Of a stretch of DNA of 64,000 nt, positions 17,395-24,562 are shown in pieces. The translations under genes were made by a program, and so were the position numbers. The DNA lies in NCBI GenBank assembly GCA_026014725.1, contig JAOZHV010000026.1, positions 1 to 64,000 on the forward strand, read 5' to 3'. The DNA comes from Candidatus Bathyarchaeota archaeon. GTDB taxonomy: Archaea > Thermoproteota > Bathyarchaeia > Bathyarchaeales > Bathycorpusculaceae. The notes below the pieces were generated by a model. That model was not told where the DNA came from, did not search any database, and worked only from the letters and a program-made list of their open reading frames with translations. The number at the start of each line of letters is the position of its first letter. The stretch's first letter is position 1.

Positions 17395-18684
17395 CTAATC
17401 TAGCTGATAGGCTTCTTCACCATGTTCACTTAGGTCTAAACCTGCATCTTCGTCTTTCTCGCAAACTCTGAGCGGAGAGAACAAGTTCACCGCCTTAAGC
17501 AACACATACGAGCCCGCAAACGAAAACGGTGCCACCACTGCAACTGCCAGCAACTGAGCGACGAACTGGTCTACGTTTCCAAAGATTAGCCCTGTTGCGC
17601 CGCCTACTGCTGCTGATGCGAATATGCCTGTAGCGATTGACCCCCATATTCCTCCAACGCCGTGGCATGCGAAGACGTCTAGTGAGTCGTCGATTCTCGA
17701 TCTTCCTGCTCTCCAGTTGGCAACTAAGTTTGAGATTACACCTGCGGCGAGACCGATGATTATCGCGGCGGGTATGCTAACGAAACCTGACCCAGGCGTA
17801 ATGGCAACTAAGCCTACTACTGCACCGACTGCGACACCGACTGCTGATGGTTTGCCTTTTATTATCCAGTCTGATATCATCCAGCTTACTGCTGCTGCGG
17901 CTGCTGACAAGTTCGTTGTGACCAGTGCTGAAACTGCCAGGTCGCTTGCTTCTAGTGCACTGCCAGCGTTGAATCCAAACCAGCCAAACCACAATAGCGC
18001 TGCGCCTAACAGGACGTAAGGAATGTTTGTTGGCTTGAAAGAGGGGGGCGGTGCGTCTAGTTTTTTCATGTGGTCTTTCCATGGAACCGAGCCGTCCTGT
18101 GTGGTTGCGCATGTTGCATCTTTGCGTCTGCCGACTACGAGTGCTGCGGCGAGGGCAGATATGCCTGCCGATATGTGGACAACGATGCCTCCTGCGAAGT
18201 CGATGGAGCCTAAGCCTTTGAGCCAGCCATCAGGGTTCCATACCCAGTGAGCAATTGGCACATAGATTAGCGTAGACCACAAGACCATGAAAATGAGTAG
18301 CGATTTGAAGCGGATTCTTTCTGCGCACGCACCGATAATTAGTGCTGGCGTAATTGCGGCGAACTTTAGCTGGAAGGCAAAGAACAGCAGTTCAGGGATT
18401 GCTGGCGCAAGAGCAGAGTTTACATCGTGTATTCCCAGCGTTCCCATGCCTAGTAAGCTTGGGCTGAAGCCTATGAAACCGCCTATGCTGTTTCCAAAGA
18501 CTAGGCTGTAGCCCCAGAGCGTCCAAACGAGGCTTATTACTGCGAAGATTACGAAGCACTGTACGATTGTTGATACCAAGTTTTTCTTTCTGACTAGACC
18601 GCCGTAGAAGAAGCCTAATGCGGGGGTCATCAGCATGACTAGTGCTGTTGACGTGATTAACCAAGCTATGTCTCCTGAAGCCAT
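17395..18684 (-). CDS. amt: Ammonium transporter (Amt/MEP/Rh family)
   Basis: The protein (429 residues from the ATG at 18684) has 11 membrane helices, the typical start GDIAWLITSTALVMLMTPALGFFYGGLVRKKN, the pore residues in AHWVWNPDGWL, the family stretch DFAGGIVVHISAG and a second pore His in DVFACHGVGGIWG. It conducts ammonia/ammonium across the membrane. A GTG at 18705 gives a longer frame, but MASGDIAW is the usual start and AGAGG lies about 13 bases upstream. No GlnK gene is adjacent, which is unusual for archaeal amt. Inverted repeats and a TATA box lie upstream. Confidence 0.95.
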   Translation of the reverse strand: MASGDIAWLITSTALVMLMTPALGFFYGGLVRKKNLVSTIVQCFVIFAVISLVWTLWGYSLVFGNSIGGFIGFSPSLLGMGTLGIHDVNSALAPAIPELLFFAFQLKFAAITPALIIGACAERIRFKSLLIFMVLWSTLIYVPIAHWVWNPDGWLKGLGSIDFAGGIVVHISAGISALAAALVVGRRKDATCATTQDGSVPWKDHMKKLDAPPPSFKPTNIPYVLLGAALLWFGWFGFNAGSALEASDLAVSALVTTNLSAAAAAVSWMISDWIIKGKPSAVGVAVGAVVGLVAITPGSGFVSIPAAIIIGLAAGVISNLVANWRAGRSRIDDSLDVFACHGVGGIWGSIATGIFASAAVGGATGLIFGNVDQFVAQLLAVAVVAPFSFAGSYVLLKAVNLFSPLRVCEKDEDAGLDLSEHGEEAYQLD

Positions 18685-18746
18685 TTCTTTTTTCCTCTTT
18701 GACACTTGTTTACTTATTATATTTTTGTCTGCACATTATTACAGCC

Positions 18747-18822
18747 TTATATATAAAATGTACTCATGTGAATCATATATTTGTAATAAATTGGATAAAA
18801 ATCCAATAATGAATTATTGGCC
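18747..18822 (-). promoter_or_regulatory. amt promoter with two inverted repeats
   Basis: A strong TATA element (TTTATATATAAG on the minus strand, about 18748-18760) lies some 65 bases before the amt ATG. Farther upstream are two perfect inverted repeats side by side: TTGGAT-AAAA-ATCCAA (18791-18806) and CCAATAAT-GA-ATTATTGG (18803-18820). They share the ATCCAA segment, so binding at one would affect the other. This is a plausible operator for nitrogen control; the regulator is unknown. Confidence 0.5.
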
Positions 18823-18961
18823 CTAACAATCATCCAAAAAAGCCCCGAAAAGATGCCAACAAATAAAAAATCGTCCAAAAAACAACACTTGCCAAGAGAC
18901 CAGTAAACTATGAAAAAACACTTTTTCGCCAAATACACAAATTTAAAGCAACAATTCAAAA

Positions 18962-19014
18962 ACAACTGCTTGTAGCAACCCCACAACCAACAAACAACAA
19001 AAAACAAGCCTGAC
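18962..19014 (+). repeat. Dispersed intergenic repeat, module 2, copy A
   Basis: This segment, beginning ACAACTGCTTGTAGCAACCC, aligns with 38437-38482 on the same strand and with the complement of 61563-61619 over about 45 bases. The shared core is CTGCTTGTRGCAACC followed by ACAACCARCAARCAAC. All three copies are intergenic. Confidence 0.6.
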
Positions 19015-19182
19015 CCAAAAAAAGATTCAGACAACCCACCGATTGATGTTGTACTAAGGACTCACTTTCAACAACAATAAACAAAAAAAACAGGTCCAAA
19101 CAACCAAACAAGTGCATTCAACCGCTTCGCACAAAACCTTATAACCCAACATCAACTTCTTTGCCCTAAAAGGCGCACAACC

Positions 19183-20091
19183 ATGAAGTTCGGCTCATAC
19201 ACATACCAACCACAAAAACCAAAAGGCTTCGACTTCCACGTCCTACGAGTCAAACCCGAAATAGGAGAAAGAATCCCCCCGAGACCAGACATGCACAGCA
19301 ACATCGCCGTCTTCGCAGACAAACAAACAGTAAAAGACCACCCCGACTGGATCTCCCAATCCCCACTGGGACCAGCGCAATTTGGAAACAACAATTTTAA
19401 CATTTACTGGGACGTCGTATGTGCCACACAACCGCAACACCGCGAAGAACAGCTAGAATACATACAAGAAGTGAGCAGGCAATCACAAGGAATATGGCTA
19501 AACAGCCAATACTTCGCGGACCACGACCACTGCACATGCCCAAGATGCCAAGAACTCTGGAAAAAAAGCGGCTTAGGCTGGCTGGAGTGGCGCAAAAAAG
19601 AAGTCAACGATTACATAGCCCAAATTCGAGATGTCGTCAAAAAAGAGTTATTTTTATGTCTCCAACCTGACCCCGTAAGCTCCTATGAGCGTTACGGCGT
19701 GGACTTTGACGACTTAGCAAAGTATGCTGACGCGTTTAATGTTGTGATGTTCAGCAAGAACTATGCGACACCTTGGTATTGGGAAATGCTGGCACGTGCG
19801 TTCAAAAAACTGCTCAAAAAGCCTTTCTACATTAGCTTCTATGTTTACGGTCCAGGCGATAACCCTGAAGATGTCCCCACACCTGCAGAGTTGCTAACCG
19901 TCAGTACGCGTTGTGCAAGAGTCGGCGTGGACGGCTTTCTGTATTTGACTGATGGAGAGAAACAAATGCTAAATTTCCAAAAGGCAGCCCTTGCAAATGC
20001 AGAGCTGCGGCAAAGACTTCGCACTTACGGTGGGCAACCAGTTGGGGAATTTCTTGGCTGGGTTGCTAGCTGGCGAAAAAGCCTTGAATAA
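19183..20091 (+). CDS. Hypothetical protein, probable TIM-barrel glycoside-hydrolase-like fold
   Basis: The 302-residue soluble protein has no signal peptide. It contains alternating strand/helix segments typical of a (beta/alpha)8 barrel, for example FGNNNFNIYWDVVCA, WLNSQYFADHDHCTCPRCQELW, LFLCLQPDPVSSY, FNVVMFSKNY, KPFYISFYVYGPG and GVDGFLYLTDGE. The HDHCTCPRCQ segment, with a Cys-x-Cys-x2-Cys, may bind metal and resembles a pattern found in carbohydrate-active barrel proteins. The catalytic residues cannot be fixed from sequence alone. It stands alone with its own TATA element. Confidence 0.6.
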   Translation: MKFGSYTYQPQKPKGFDFHVLRVKPEIGERIPPRPDMHSNIAVFADKQTVKDHPDWISQSPLGPAQFGNNNFNIYWDVVCATQPQHREEQLEYIQEVSRQSQGIWLNSQYFADHDHCTCPRCQELWKKSGLGWLEWRKKEVNDYIAQIRDVVKKELFLCLQPDPVSSYERYGVDFDDLAKYADAFNVVMFSKNYATPWYWEMLARAFKKLLKKPFYISFYVYGPGDNPEDVPTPAELLTVSTRCARVGVDGFLYLTDGEKQMLNFQKAALANAELRQRLRTYGGQPVGEFLGWVASWRKSLE

Positions 20092-20114
20092 TTAAATTTC
20101 AATTTTTTGTTTGC

Positions 20115-20128
20115 CGTTATATTTTTAT
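20115..20128 (+). promoter_or_regulatory. TATA-like promoter of marC-family gene
   Basis: GTTATATTTTTATG lies about 40 bases before the ATG at 20165 and after the stop of the preceding gene. Confidence 0.45.
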
Positions 20129-20164
20129 GTCATTCAACCCTGAGTAGTTGGGGTGGGATAGCGC

Positions 20165-20749
20165 ATGGATTTTGCCGAGTTAGCCAAAGCTGCTATAGCT
20201 CTTTTCATAATCGTAGACCCGTTTGGTAATATCCCAATTTTTGTTGGGTTAACTGAAAAAATTGATGTTGACCAGAAAAAGAAAGTTTTCAACACTGCCA
20301 CGCTTATCGGTTTTGTTTTGCTTTTGGTTTTTGCATTTACTGGACAGGAGATTTTGACGCTTTTCGGTTTGTCAATTTTTAGTTTTGAGGTTGCTGGTGG
20401 CATTTTGTTACTCATTATTGCAATTAGAATTCTGATTTCAGGGACTAAACAGGAGGAGGTTGAGTCCCCTGAGAGTTTAGGCGCGGTTCCTATTGCCATA
20501 CCATTGCTTGTTGGTCCAGGCGCTATTACGACGACGATTTTTAACCTTCAGGCTTACGGTTCAATAATTGCTATTCTCTCAGTTCTGATTGTCTTATCGA
20601 TTACATGGGTTATTCTTCGTTTCATAAACAAGATTTACCGCTTTTTAGGTAAAACTGGTTCATTGGTTATTGCGCGTGTTATGGCGTTATTTATTGCGGC
20701 TATTGCGATTCAGTACATTCTTGATGGTGTTACGCATTTTATTGGTTAG
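20165..20749 (+). CDS. MarC family (UPF0056) membrane protein
   Basis: The 194-residue protein has six membrane helices. The family motif is visible in FIIVDPFGNIPIFVGLT near the N-terminus and in AVPIAIPLLVGPGAITTTI in the middle, two inverted half-repeats typical of MarC/SnatA proteins. Some members transport amino acids, but most are uncharacterised, so the substrate is left open. Length is normal. The stop is TAG. Confidence 0.88.
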   Translation: MDFAELAKAAIALFIIVDPFGNIPIFVGLTEKIDVDQKKKVFNTATLIGFVLLLVFAFTGQEILTLFGLSIFSFEVAGGILLLIIAIRILISGTKQEEVESPESLGAVPIAIPLLVGPGAITTTIFNLQAYGSIIAILSVLIVLSITWVILRFINKIYRFLGKTGSLVIARVMALFIAAIAIQYILDGVTHFIG

Positions 20750-20770
20750 CTTGTCTTTCACGCAAACAAA

Positions 20771-20784
20771 GTCATATATTAAAA
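20771..20784 (+). promoter_or_regulatory. TATA-like promoter of cytochrome-b5-like gene
   Basis: CATATATTAAAAGC lies about 40 bases before the ATG at 20824; an AGGAGCG ribosome-binding sequence lies 8 bases before the start. Confidence 0.45.
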
Positions 20785-20823
20785 GCAACAAGCTAAACAA
20801 TACTATTAGGAGCGTTTGAAAAA

Positions 20824-21063
20824 ATGGAGAATAAGACATTCACCAAAAAAGAGTTGGAGAATTTTAACGGAAAAGATGGCAAACCAGCATACGTTGCCTA
20901 TAAAGGAAAAGTGTACGATGTGACGGATTCTTATCAATGGATTGACGGTGACCACTTGGGGCATGTGGCTGGGCAGGACCTGACCGAGCAGATGGAAATT
21001 GCTCCTCACAGCGAAGAAGTCATGGAAAGGATGAAGGTTGTTGGCTTTTTAACTGAGGCATAG
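20824..21063 (+). CDS. Small cytochrome b5-like heme/steroid-binding domain protein
   Basis: The 79-residue single-domain protein begins TFTKKELENFNGKDGKPAYVAYKGKVYDVT, the family hallmark. Two His residues in the expected loops (GDHLGHVAG and APHSEEV) could bind a heme, but the canonical HPGG is replaced by DHLGH, as in the small archaeal and clostridial members. There is no membrane anchor. It is an own unit with a TATA box and SD sequence. The electron partner is not evident. Confidence 0.85.
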   Translation: MENKTFTKKELENFNGKDGKPAYVAYKGKVYDVTDSYQWIDGDHLGHVAGQDLTEQMEIAPHSEEVMERMKVVGFLTEA

Positions 21064-21142
21064 TTTCACTATTAGTTCATTGACTATTGAATGGTTGCCG
21101 CAGGTAGTACAGGACTTTGAGAATAAGGATAATCGCAGGAAA

Positions 21143-21158
21143 CTATAGCCCCCCTTAT
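21143..21158. repeat. 16-base repeat shared with 11551-11566
   Basis: CTATAGCCCCCCTTAT is identical to the copy at 11551-11566. Both lie outside genes. Confidence 0.6.
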
Positions 21159-21190
21159 AAAGACTACAAATAGGCGCTATGTTGCGAAAG

Positions 21191-21234
21191 TTCTGTTGCT
21201 TTGCCGTGACCCCCCTATCCACTATATAGGGGAC
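21191..21234 (-). repeat. Dispersed intergenic repeat, module 1, copy A
   Basis: Read on the minus strand it runs TATATAGTGGATAGGGGGG, then TCACGGCAAAGCAACAGAAC. It aligns with 38381-38416 (plus) and 61639-61672 (plus), which share TATAGGG, GATAGG and GGCAAAGCAA in the same order and spacing. Confidence 0.6.
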
Positions 21235-21290
21235 CGATTTCGACCCCGCTTTCAACATGCTTTTGGCTTGAGAAACCGCCACTAGCACCT

Positions 21291-21404
21291 CCCCCTATAG
21301 ATTCCAACATAGAACCACTAATAGGCTCCAAATATGCCCGCCCAAACCCCCTCCTCCTATAGGTTTGTGCATAAATATCCTAATGGGATACAAATATGCC
21401 TGTG
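21291..21404 (-). repeat. Tandem repeat, period about 62 bases, two units
   Basis: On the minus strand each unit has GGCATATTTG (plus positions 21391-21400 and 21329-21338), then ATTAG, then CTATAGG followed by GGAGG (plus positions 21356-21363 and 21294-21300). The spacing between matching parts of the two units is 62 bases. The units differ at many other positions, so the duplication is not recent. Confidence 0.5.
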
Positions 21405-21449
21405 TGTGCATAGCAACGAGTAGAAAACGTCTCAGTTAAGCGAAAAATG

Positions 21450-21536
21450 TGGCGCGGGATGGGGGATTTGAACCCCCGCGGCCTTTCGACCACAGACTTA
21501 GCAGGCCTGCCCCATACCAGGCTTGGGGAATCCCGC
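21450..21536 (-). tRNA. tRNA-Ser (GCU anticodon)
   Basis: The minus strand folds as a class II tRNA: acceptor GCGGGAT/ATCCCGC, anticodon stem CAGGC/GTCTG around loop CTGCTAA with anticodon GCT, a long variable arm (GTGGTCGAAAGGCCGC region) and T arm GGGGG/CCCCC around TTCAAAT. The discriminator is G and CCA is encoded (plus 21450-21452). The long variable arm and anticodon identify serine AGY. Confidence 0.95.
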
Positions 21537-21555
21537 AGGACAATGTTTCGTTGGG

Positions 21556-21574
21556 GGTGTTCAATTTGAACACC
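21556..21574. promoter_or_regulatory. 19-base perfect inverted repeat upstream of tRNA-Ser
   Basis: GGTGTTCAATTTGAACACC is a perfect palindrome with 9-base arms and one central base. It lies 20 bases upstream of the 5' end of tRNA-Ser. It could be an operator or the loop of an RNA hairpin; no tRNA gene usually carries such an element. Confidence 0.45.
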
Positions 21575-21721
21575 AAAGGGGGCAGTCTCAGCAATTGGAG
21601 TGTGAGGTAATTTAATTAAAGTTTTCTGAGGGTCTTTTTGGTTTGAGCCACGGCTGGTCAACTTGGAAACCCCATAAAACTAAATTAGAAAGTTTAAATA
21701 AAGAAAATTGGGGAAGCACCG

Positions 21722-22078
21722 TTGAAACGAGACTATAAAACAATAGATGAATACATAGCCACTTTTCCCATGAATATTCAAGCAATTTTAGAAGATTTGA
21801 GGGAAGCAATAAGAGAAGTTGCGCCTCAAGCTAAAGAGGCAATTAGCTATCAGATGCCTACTTACAAATTAAATGGTAACTTGGTACATTTCGCAGCGCA
21901 TGCAAATCATATTGGATTTTATCCCGCTCCTTCCGCCATTATAGCCTTTAAGGATAAACTAGGCTCTTTTAAAACAAGTAAGGGCGCGGTTCAATTTCCG
22001 ATAGATAAGCCTCTTCCGATTGATTTGATTAAGGAAATGGTAAGTTTTAGGGTCAAAGAGAACTTGAATAAAAAATGA
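21722..22078 (+). CDS. DUF1801 / YdhG-like protein
   Basis: The 118-residue protein matches the DUF1801 (YdhG, 'iron chaperone'-like) fold: DYKTIDEYIATFP at the start, the central block AKEAISYQMPTYKLNGNLVHFAAHANHIGFYP and the C-terminal GAVQFPIDKPLPIDLIKEMV. Some relatives are linked to frataxin-like functions, but the role is unproven. The start is TTG, 20 bases downstream of the TATA-like GTTTAAATAAAG, so the transcript may be nearly leaderless. Confidence 0.85.
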   Translation: MKRDYKTIDEYIATFPMNIQAILEDLREAIREVAPQAKEAISYQMPTYKLNGNLVHFAAHANHIGFYPAPSAIIAFKDKLGSFKTSKGAVQFPIDKPLPIDLIKEMVSFRVKENLNKK

Positions 22079-22111
22079 GTATGCACTAAATATGCAGTGC
22101 AACTAACAGTT

Positions 22112-22255
22112 TTAGTCATCTATGATTTCTAGCATGGGTTGACCGCAGCACTCTGGATTTTTCACTGTGTGGCAGCCATGGGAATGCTCGCAGTCACAGG
22201 TTTCGTACTCAGCTTCTATTTTTTTCTTACATATTTTGCATTGAAAAGTCGGCAT
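22112..22255 (-). CDS. Small cysteine-rich zinc-ribbon-like protein (47 aa)
   Basis: A 47-residue frame from ATG to TAA reads MPTFQCKICKKKIEAEYETC and continues with CDCEHSHGCHTV and ECCGQPM. It has CxxC, CxC, two His and a CC pair, eight Cys in total, as in small rubredoxin-like or zinc-ribbon proteins. The cysteine density and full-length start/stop argue that it is real. It is convergent with the DUF1801 gene. Metal binding is inferred; a role in electron transfer or transcription is not shown. Confidence 0.7.
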   Translation of the reverse strand: MPTFQCKICKKKIEAEYETCDCEHSHGCHTVKNPECCGQPMLEIIDD

Positions 22256-22404
22256 ATCAATCAAACATTAAGATTGAATAGGGGTTGAAAAACTTTATTA
22301 AAAAATCGAGATATTGTAGTAAAGAAACTTTTACTTTCTCTGGTCAAGAAACCTTTACGAAAAAGCTTTTATCAATTAAATTTTTTATCAATTAACGGTA
22401 AGCT

Positions 22405-23196
22405 ATGAGCTTAATGAAAATATTACTTGCTTTTTGTTTCGCAATTTTAACTGCATATCCCCTTCTACTGATTGAACAAGCAGAAGGCAATCCTTGGACT
22501 GCTTCTCCCGAATGGAGAGTCAGTTCCCCGCAAAATAATGCAACATACAACCGAACGTATGTAAACCTTGATTTGAGAGTAATATCTGAAAACAACAATA
22601 ATTACTATTACAGCATTGACGGCAGCCCCGAGATTCCCATTCGAGTACGCGACGGTGATTTAAAGCCAGATCCTAATTTGTTCGAATTCAAAAAAGTATT
22701 AAATGGCCTAGCTGAAGGCAAACATACCCTAATTCTTTACCATGACATCTGGTTTTATCACGAATATATTCTTAATAGTGGTCAAACAATCACTTTCTAC
22801 ATAGACACTACAGCTCCAAAGATTAGCAACCTCTCAATTAACAGCACGGGCACAGGTGATTGGCTACTCAATTTTACGATTGATGAAAACGCAAGCTGGG
22901 TTGGTTACAGTTTAGACAACCAAGCAAACATCACAATCAATGGCGATGCTGTCCTAAGAGACTTATCTTTTGGTGTCCACAACGTAACGGTGTATGCTAA
23001 CGATACTGTGGGAAACCTTGGAGCTTCAGATACACTAACTTTCACGGTAGATGAACCTGAAGTAATCCAGCATGATACTGTCGATAGTGCTGATTTGTTT
23101 CCCATAGTTGCAATTGTTTCCATAGCCACTGTTGCCACAGTAAGCATCGGTTTGCGTGTCTATTTTACTAAAATAAGGAGGAAATTAGAGCTATAA
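22405..23196 (+). CDS. Surface protein with Ig-like domains and C-terminal membrane anchor, copy 1
   Basis: The 263-residue protein has a signal peptide (about residues 1-28), an N-glycosylation-rich ectodomain with many N-x-S/T sequons, beta-strand blocks such as YYYSIDGSPEIPIRV and FYIDTTAPKISNLSI (a bacterial Ig-like pattern), and a C-terminal helix (about residues 236-254) followed by basic residues (TKIRRKLEL). It should be anchored outside the cell. The next gene encodes a protein of the same layout, 5 bases downstream. Function is unknown. Confidence 0.7.
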   Translation: MSLMKILLAFCFAILTAYPLLLIEQAEGNPWTASPEWRVSSPQNNATYNRTYVNLDLRVISENNNNYYYSIDGSPEIPIRVRDGDLKPDPNLFEFKKVLNGLAEGKHTLILYHDIWFYHEYILNSGQTITFYIDTTAPKISNLSINSTGTGDWLLNFTIDENASWVGYSLDNQANITINGDAVLRDLSFGVHNVTVYANDTVGNLGASDTLTFTVDEPEVIQHDTVDSADLFPIVAIVSIATVATVSIGLRVYFTKIRRKLEL

Positions 23197-23201
23197 CGGC
23201 T

Positions 23202-24164
23202 TTGAAAAAGATAACCGTGTTTCTGGCAGTGTTCTTCTTACTGATGCAATATTTAGCTCCAATCAAGTTTGTACAAGCAAATTTCTTTATCGAAAGAGAC
23301 TACCCGCATATTGTTGGAAGCCCCGTTCATGCTGCGCCCTATGTCTATGTGAACCCAACAGTTACCCTTGAATTTGACTATAATGTGCCAAGAAACCTCA
23401 CGCAAGTTAACAATTTCTCCTATAGCCTTGACGGCAAAACCAATGCCACACTAAATAGCTCAAAGAAGTACAGCACTTATTACTGCACTTACTCATTTTT
23501 CAAAACTTTGGACAACTTGACAAACGACAACCACACCTTAACAATATTTGCATATTACCTTAACGGTACAACAACGCAAATCTATAACGCTGATTTTATA
23601 GTAGATACAAACTTTATCCCTCCAATACCGATTCTCATTTCCCCTCTAAACCACACAACCTACAACAGCAAACAAGTGCCACTAATCTACACAATAAACT
23701 CACAAGTCCTCTGGAGCTACTACTCCCTAGACGCCTCCGAATACTCTTCTAAGCCTTTTGAAAGTGAATGGAAAGGTTTTACGGGCAATATAACGCTGCC
23801 AGAACTCTCCGAAGGCACTCACCGCCTAAAAATACAAGTAACAACCAGTTCTCAAGAACTCACTACATACGCTGACTCCCTACAAATAATCTATTTCACG
23901 ATAAACACCAAATCTGGCAACGGCATTACCCCTCCTAGTCTCCCACCAAACATTACGCCGGCACCTGATAATTCACCAAGCACACCCTCAGCAACACCAA
24001 CCCAAACCGCAAGCATAAACCCAAAAGAATCCAACTTCAGATTGGACTCGTTCACACAATCAATCATATTTGTCACCATAATGACTGTTGCATCATTACT
24101 TATCGTCCTATACTTTAGACTTATCAAAAAAAGCTATTCTCAAACAAAACAAAGCCTGCTCTAG
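23202..24164 (+). CDS. Surface protein with Ig-like domain and C-terminal membrane anchor, copy 2
   Basis: The 320-residue protein has a signal peptide (about residues 1-26), repeated beta blocks of the same type as its upstream neighbour (FSYSLDGKTNATL, LIYTINSQVLWSYYSLDASEYSS), many N-x-S/T sequons, a Pro/Ser/Thr-rich linker (about residues 245-275) and a C-terminal helix with a basic tail. Same order and orientation as copy 1 suggests a tandem pair. The start is TTG. Confidence 0.7.
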   Translation: MKKITVFLAVFFLLMQYLAPIKFVQANFFIERDYPHIVGSPVHAAPYVYVNPTVTLEFDYNVPRNLTQVNNFSYSLDGKTNATLNSSKKYSTYYCTYSFFKTLDNLTNDNHTLTIFAYYLNGTTTQIYNADFIVDTNFIPPIPILISPLNHTTYNSKQVPLIYTINSQVLWSYYSLDASEYSSKPFESEWKGFTGNITLPELSEGTHRLKIQVTTSSQELTTYADSLQIIYFTINTKSGNGITPPSLPPNITPAPDNSPSTPSATPTQTASINPKESNFRLDSFTQSIIFVTIMTVASLLIVLYFRLIKKSYSQTKQSLL

Positions 24165-24254
24165 CTCAAAAACAAAAAACAAGCGCTATGGAGTTGAGAT
24201 ACAGAAGTCTTAAATTCCATAACAAGTCAGCTATTGATTGATTGCTGATGCAAA

Positions 24255-24473
24255 ATGCATGAAATCACTGTTCCCTTTGATAAGGCAGTTGAATTGTGCA
24301 AGTTGTTTAGAGAAAAGCACAAGGTACGCATGTTTAGTCAATGCTGGGGCTGCCTCAGGTTCTCCAACGGTGATTCAAAGAAGATGTGCTTCTACCAACC
24401 GCCGAATAATAGGGGCTGTAAGTTTGTTAACCAACTCTACGACCACGCAGTATGGGAAACAATAGTGCGATAA
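24255..24473 (+). CDS. Small protein with four conserved-type cysteines (72 aa)
   Basis: The protein has Cys residues at CKLF, CWGC, KMCFY and RGCKF, in a pattern (C-x-n-CxxC-x-n-C-x-n-C) that may bind an iron-sulfur cluster or zinc. A second overlapping frame at 24238-24465 reads differently and is judged a shadow. The gene sits 89 bases before nurA on the same strand. I do not recognise a family. Confidence 0.6.
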   Translation: MHEITVPFDKAVELCKLFREKHKVRMFSQCWGCLRFSNGDSKKMCFYQPPNNRGCKFVNQLYDHAVWETIVR

Positions 24474-24562
24474 CCAAAAGTTTTACTTGTATTTTTAGTG
24501 CTTAATGTCAACAATGCTTTTAACGCCAAGCGCAATCATTTGCCTTTGTGGGAGAGATAACC

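Larger units (their letters stand above)
18706..19182. other. 477-base intergenic region, A/C-rich
   Basis: No gene is supported here. From about 18830 to 19135 the plus strand is strongly A+C-rich and almost free of G, with many CAACAA and CAAACAA strings; the open frames in it are low-complexity artefacts. It holds a copy of repeat module 2 (18962-19014), the amt operator at its left end, and the TATA element CCTTATAACCC (about 19137-19147) for the gene at 19183. Confidence 0.6.
21064..21449. other. Intergenic region with repeated TATAGGGG-type motifs
   Basis: No gene is supported. On the minus strand the region carries four motifs built on CTATAG or TATA next to a run of 4-6 G (near 21143-21158, 21211-21234, 21290-21300 and 21350-21363), plus a 62-base tandem repeat and one copy of repeat module 1. 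It lies between the cytochrome-b5-like gene and tRNA-Ser. Confidence 0.6.

Noticed and set aside
18747-19034. 95-residue minus-strand open frame
   Set aside because: It is a low-complexity product (Phe, Cys, Leu, Trp rich) of the A/C-rich tract and overlaps the amt promoter and a repeat.
24238-24465. 75-residue frame overlapping the 72-residue Cys protein
   Set aside because: The overlapping frame at 24255 has an evenly spaced Cys pattern and is more protein-like; the longer one is a shadow.
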